Below are positions 14,449 to 17,079 of a stretch of 17,079 nt of DNA, one piece after another. Both the position numbers and the translations under genes were made by a program. This DNA is from an uncultured Lachnospiraceae bacterium. Its GTDB lineage: Bacteria; Bacillota_A; Clostridia; Lachnospirales; Lachnospiraceae. The stretch covers positions 1-17,079 of the forward strand of contig CAJUMT010000059.1 in the NCBI GenBank assembly GCA_910587495.1. The letters are read 5' to 3'. Within the stretch, counting starts at the first letter, position 1, and each line of letters starts with the position of its first letter. The notes under the pieces were generated by a model, which worked only from the letters and a program-made list of their open reading frames with translations, was not told the origin of the DNA and did no database searches.

Positions 14449-15251
14449 GTAAATGGCTGAAACGCTCTTACCTGTTTGTGATTATGGTCTTTTTATATGC
14501 TCCCATCATCACGCTGATCATCCTGTCTTTTAATGCATCCAGGACTTCGGTCAAATGGGGCGGCTTTTCTTTCAAATGGTATCAACAGCTGTTTGAAAGC
14601 CGGACGATCCTGGCGGCTTTGGGCAACACGCTTCTGATCGCGCTTTTATCCGCCGTACTTGCCACCCTTTTGGGTACTTCAGCGGCCATTGCAATCAACC
14701 ATATGAAAAAGCGAAAGCAATCTTTGTGTATGAGCGTCGTAAATATTCCCATGCTCAACGCGGAGATCGTGACCGGTATCGCTTTTATGCTGCTTTTTAT
14801 CACAGTGGGGGATCTTATGGCTTTTTTCGGCATACATTTTGAGATGGGATTCGGGACGGTACTTATAGGGCACATTACATTTAATCTTCCCTATGTGGTC
14901 TTAAGCGTCATGCCAAAATTAAAGCAGTTTAATATGTCCATGTACGAAGCGGCCCTTGATTTAGGCGCCGGAGAACGTCAGGCCTTTTTCCGCATCGTAC
15001 TGCCGGATATCATGCCCGGCGTGCTGTCCGGATTCTTGCTGTCTTTCACCATGTCGCTGGATGACTTTGTCATCACCCACTTTGTAAAGGGACTCGGAGC
15101 CGACACTTTGTCCACTCTGATTTACTCGGAGCTTAGAAAAGGCATCAAACCCGAAATGTACGCGCTTTCCACAATCATGTTCCTGGCAGTCTTTCTTGTG
15201 CTGCTGATTGTAAATTTAAAACCGCAAAAAGACGAAACGATCAGAAATTAA
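14445..15251 (+). CDS. potC: Spermidine/putrescine ABC transporter permease PotC
   Basis: A 268-residue inner-membrane permease, the partner of PotB. The N-terminal helix is followed by LIILSFNASRTSVKWGGFS and FKWYQQLFESRTILAALGNTLL, both typical of PotC. The EAA loop is YEAALDLGAGERQAFFRIVL, then PDIMPG (about residues 167-192). TMSLDDFVITHFVKG is the well-conserved PotC stretch of helix 5. Translation starts on the ATGA that overlaps the potB stop. The last codons and the stop fall inside the first copy of a 49-bp direct repeat that fills the gap before potD. Otherwise the gene is intact and full length. Confidence 0.94.
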   Translation: MSKWLKRSYLFVIMVFLYAPIITLIILSFNASRTSVKWGGFSFKWYQQLFESRTILAALGNTLLIALLSAVLATLLGTSAAIAINHMKKRKQSLCMSVVNIPMLNAEIVTGIAFMLLFITVGDLMAFFGIHFEMGFGTVLIGHITFNLPYVVLSVMPKLKQFNMSMYEAALDLGAGERQAFFRIVLPDIMPGVLSGFLLSFTMSLDDFVITHFVKGLGADTLSTLIYSELRKGIKPEMYALSTIMFLAVFLVLLIVNLKPQKDETIRN

Positions 15252-15290
15252 TCTATTACCCGGCACGGGAAGGCTTTTGCGGAACTTTTA
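15242..15290 (+). repeat. 49-bp perfect direct repeat, copy 1 (potC end and potC-potD gap)
   Basis: This copy is identical to 15338-15386 over all 49 bases; the period is 96 bases. It starts in the last codons of potC and includes the stop codon. It contains a small inverted repeat CCCG-GCA-CGGG followed by AAGGCTTTTGC. It has no T-run, so it is not an ordinary terminator. Confidence 0.95.
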
Positions 15291-15337
15291 CAGCAAATGC
15301 CTGGACGTGCCAGATTGATTTCGGAGCGCGATGCGAG

Positions 15338-15386
15338 CAGAAATTAATCTATTACCCGGCACGGGAAGGCTTTTGCGGAACTTTTA
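15338..15386 (+). repeat. 49-bp perfect direct repeat, copy 2 (potD leader)
   Basis: Second identical copy of 15242-15290, ending 3 bases before the AGGAGG of potD. The 47 bases between the copies (15291-15337) have no visible coding potential and only a weak CTGG/CCAG hairpin. The copies could fold into alternative structures with one another's flanks or could mark a short tandem duplication. Confidence 0.95.
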
Positions 15387-15403
15387 TTAGGAGGTATCAT
15401 GTT

Positions 15404-16465
15404 ATGAAAAAAAGAAATATTTTATTAGTATGGGGCTGCCTGACGGCAGCGATCCTGTGTACCGGATGCGGAGGCTCCTCCGCCGGTGAGAACGGAGAGG
15501 TAAATGTCTACAACTGGGGCGAATATATTGATGAAGACGTCATCGGCATGTTCGAGGAAGAGACCGGCATCAAAGTCAACTACAAGACCTTTGACACCAA
15601 CGAAGATATGTATCCCATCATTGCCAACGGAGCAGCGGACTGGGACGTGGTCTGTCCTTCCGAATATATGATCCAGAAAATGATGGATAACGATCTTTTA
15701 ATGGAAATCAACTATGACAACATCCCTAACATTTCCAACATTGATCCTGCTTATATGGACACGGTAAAAAACTTTGATCCGGATGCAAAGCACTCCGTTC
15801 CTTATCTGTGGGGTACGGTTGGCATTCTGTACAACAAAACCATGGTAGACGAACCGATCACAAGCTGGAGCTGCCTGTGGAATGAAAAATATGCCGATAA
15901 TATCGTCATGATGAATAACCCCAGAGACGTATTCGCTCCGGCACTGATTTCCTGCGGATATTCCCTTAACTCCACTGATGACCAGGAACTTTCCGAGGCA
16001 GCCGCATTGTTAACCAAACAAAAACCGCTCGTGCTAAAATACACCACTGACGAAGTCCGTGACATGATGATCGGTGAAAAAGCGGCCATCGGCGTCATCT
16101 ATTCCGGCGAAGCAACCATCTGTAAAGACGAAAACGAAAACCTGGAATATGTAGTGCCTGAAGAAGGCTCCAACGTCTGGCTGGACTGCTGGGTCATCCC
16201 GACCACCTGCAAAAATAAAGAAAATGCGGAAAAATGGATCGACTTTTTGTGCCGTCCGGACATTGCCCTTAAAAATTTTGAGTATATTTACTACTCCACC
16301 CCCAACGCCGCCATGCTGGATCTGATCGAAGATAAAGAGCTTCTTAACAATGAGGCTCTGTTCCCGGATAACAGCGTACTCTCCCGCTGCGAAACTTTCC
16401 ATTATCTGGGAGAAGACGTAGAAGAAAAATATAATAACCTGTGGAAACAAGTCTTATCGGAGTAA
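15404..16465 (+). CDS. potD: Spermidine/putrescine-binding lipoprotein PotD
   Basis: A 353-residue extracellular substrate-binding lipoprotein for the Pot importer. The signal peptide ends at Cys22 (LCTGC). Ligand-site landmarks of polyamine-binding proteins are present: VYNWGEYIDEDV (Trp38, Glu40, Tyr41), FDTNEDMY, VPYLWGTVGI and SNVWLDCWVIP (the Trp and Asp matching E. coli Trp255 and Asp257 by eye). In the stretch NNPRDVF, the residue matching E. coli Asp168 appears to be Asn and Glu171 is Asp, which may affect preference between spermidine and putrescine. AGGAGG lies 9 bases upstream of the start; a nearer ATG at 15399 meets a stop at once. The 152-base gap before it holds a direct repeat. 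It ends 5 bases before the next gene. Confidence 0.94.
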   Translation: MKKRNILLVWGCLTAAILCTGCGGSSAGENGEVNVYNWGEYIDEDVIGMFEEETGIKVNYKTFDTNEDMYPIIANGAADWDVVCPSEYMIQKMMDNDLLMEINYDNIPNISNIDPAYMDTVKNFDPDAKHSVPYLWGTVGILYNKTMVDEPITSWSCLWNEKYADNIVMMNNPRDVFAPALISCGYSLNSTDDQELSEAAALLTKQKPLVLKYTTDEVRDMMIGEKAAIGVIYSGEATICKDENENLEYVVPEEGSNVWLDCWVIPTTCKNKENAEKWIDFLCRPDIALKNFEYIYYSTPNAAMLDLIEDKELLNNEALFPDNSVLSRCETFHYLGEDVEEKYNNLWKQVLSE

Positions 16466-16470
16466 AACAG

Positions 16471-16950
16471 ATGCTTACAAACGATATATTTTTCATCTTA
16501 CTGGCTCTACTCATACTGGCAGCAGCGGCGAAAGCCCTGCTGTCTCTGTTTAGGAAGCAAAAATATCCCTATGCAAAAAAGTTGCTCCTGACTAAAACCG
16601 AATACAGGTTTTATAAAATGTTAAAAGAAAAATGTGATCAGAAAGGCCTCTTGATCTGCCCGAAAGTAAGAATGGAAGACTTTCTCTATGTTACGGACAA
16701 AGAAAATGTCGGTAAATACAGAGGTTATATAAAATCCCGACATATCGACTTTATCCTCTGCGACCAGAATCTCTATATGCTGGCAGGCCTGGAACTGGAT
16801 GACCCGTCCCACAACATGGCTTCGGCAAAAGCCGTTGATAAATTTAAAAATAATGTTTTTAAAACGATAAAAGTACCGCTGTACCGAATCACTACCGAAC
16901 CTGCGCTTTACGAAAAACGGATTGAGGAAATGCTTGAAGAAATCAATTGA
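16471..16950 (+). CDS. Membrane-anchored DUF2726 protein
   Basis: A 159-residue protein with one N-terminal hydrophobic segment (about residues 5-24, IFFILLALLILAAAAKALLS), then a basic stretch and a DUF2726 domain (about 37-150). The domain includes LLTKTEYRFYKMLKEKC, ICPKVRMEDFLYV, SRHIDFILCDQNLYMLAGLELDD, SHN and FKTIKVPLYRIT. The pattern Asp, about 15 residues, then Glu-Leu-Asp with a following His resembles the core of PD-(D/E)XK-type nucleases; that is inference and no activity is claimed. A frame opens with GTG at 16441 inside potD, but the ATG at 16471 has CGGAG 8 bases upstream and is preferred. It may be co-transcribed with the pot genes, being only 5 bases from potD, though no link to polyamines is known. 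Confidence 0.85.
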   Translation: MLTNDIFFILLALLILAAAAKALLSLFRKQKYPYAKKLLLTKTEYRFYKMLKEKCDQKGLLICPKVRMEDFLYVTDKENVGKYRGYIKSRHIDFILCDQNLYMLAGLELDDPSHNMASAKAVDKFKNNVFKTIKVPLYRITTEPALYEKRIEEMLEEIN

Positions 16951-17079
16951 ATATGATTGAAAGCTGTGCAAAAGACGGACTTTAGCTATCCAACCTCATG
17001 TATAAAAGTGGATATGGATTACCTTGGGTAGTGTAAAATAGTTTGTGTTTTTGGTAAAAAATGGCTCCTTTCTGGTAAG
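16951..17079. other. Non-coding right edge; possible beginning of an insertion-sequence end
   Basis: No open frame of useful length is visible in these 129 bases. A 6-base inverted repeat (TATCCA at 16987-16992, TGGATA at 17009-17014) is not followed by a T-run. The stretch from 17028, GTAGTGTAAAATAGTTTG, contains GTGTAAAA, a string found in the terminal repeats of some IS256-family elements. The window ends too soon to test this. Confidence 0.25.

Noticed and set aside
15252..15403. CRISPR or riboswitch in the potC-potD gap
   Set aside because: Only two repeat copies with a 47-base spacer and no cas genes; the repeat includes the potC stop codon, and no known riboswitch core could be recognised.

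Overview
The window looks like chromosomal DNA from a spore-forming Clostridia bacterium, most likely Lachnospiraceae. This is inferred from protein style and gene content: YqfC, YqfD, a SleL-like cortex hydrolase, DUF3048 and DUF2726. Genes are tightly packed with strong AGGAGG-type ribosome binding sites. No rRNA, tRNA, CRISPR array or complete mobile element is visible, and no gap between genes exceeds about 300 bases.

Left part (1-6308, all on the minus strand). Read in the direction of transcription, the run is yqfC, yqfD, phoH, ybeY, a DUF3048 lipoprotein, a MurJ/SpoVB-type flippase, and a membrane-anchored protein with a BofC-like C-terminal segment that runs off the left edge. The first four form a known Firmicutes cluster linking sporulation with rRNA maturation. 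Genes abut or overlap, which suggests one transcript with an envelope and sporulation theme.

Middle (6368-11786). A DUF2284 cysteine-rich protein (minus) is divergent from a tiny lipoprotein (plus). The lipoprotein converges, over a bidirectional terminator, on a second minus-strand run. In transcription order that run is precorrin-2 dehydrogenase, hemB, hemL, a 93-aa conserved-looking small protein, and a LysM plus GH18 spore-cortex-type hydrolase. The first three are early tetrapyrrole genes; hemA, hemC, hemD and cobA are not here.

Right part (11988-16950, plus strand). A polyamine uptake locus: an XRE-cupin regulator, then potA, potB, potC and potD, followed by a small membrane-anchored DUF2726 protein. 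Two clear sigma-A-type promoters stand back to back in the 201-base gap between the regulator and the tetrapyrrole run. A 17-bp palindrome, the likely operator, overlaps the regulator leader.

No wholly new system is evident. The observations most worth a second look are non-coding: two long hairpins that bury the Shine-Dalgarno sequence of the gene behind them (380-421 and 8702-8747), and a perfect 49-bp direct repeat in the potC-potD gap. Coding oddities are the 80-base overlap between the precorrin-2 dehydrogenase gene and hemB, and the 93-aa protein next to hemL.
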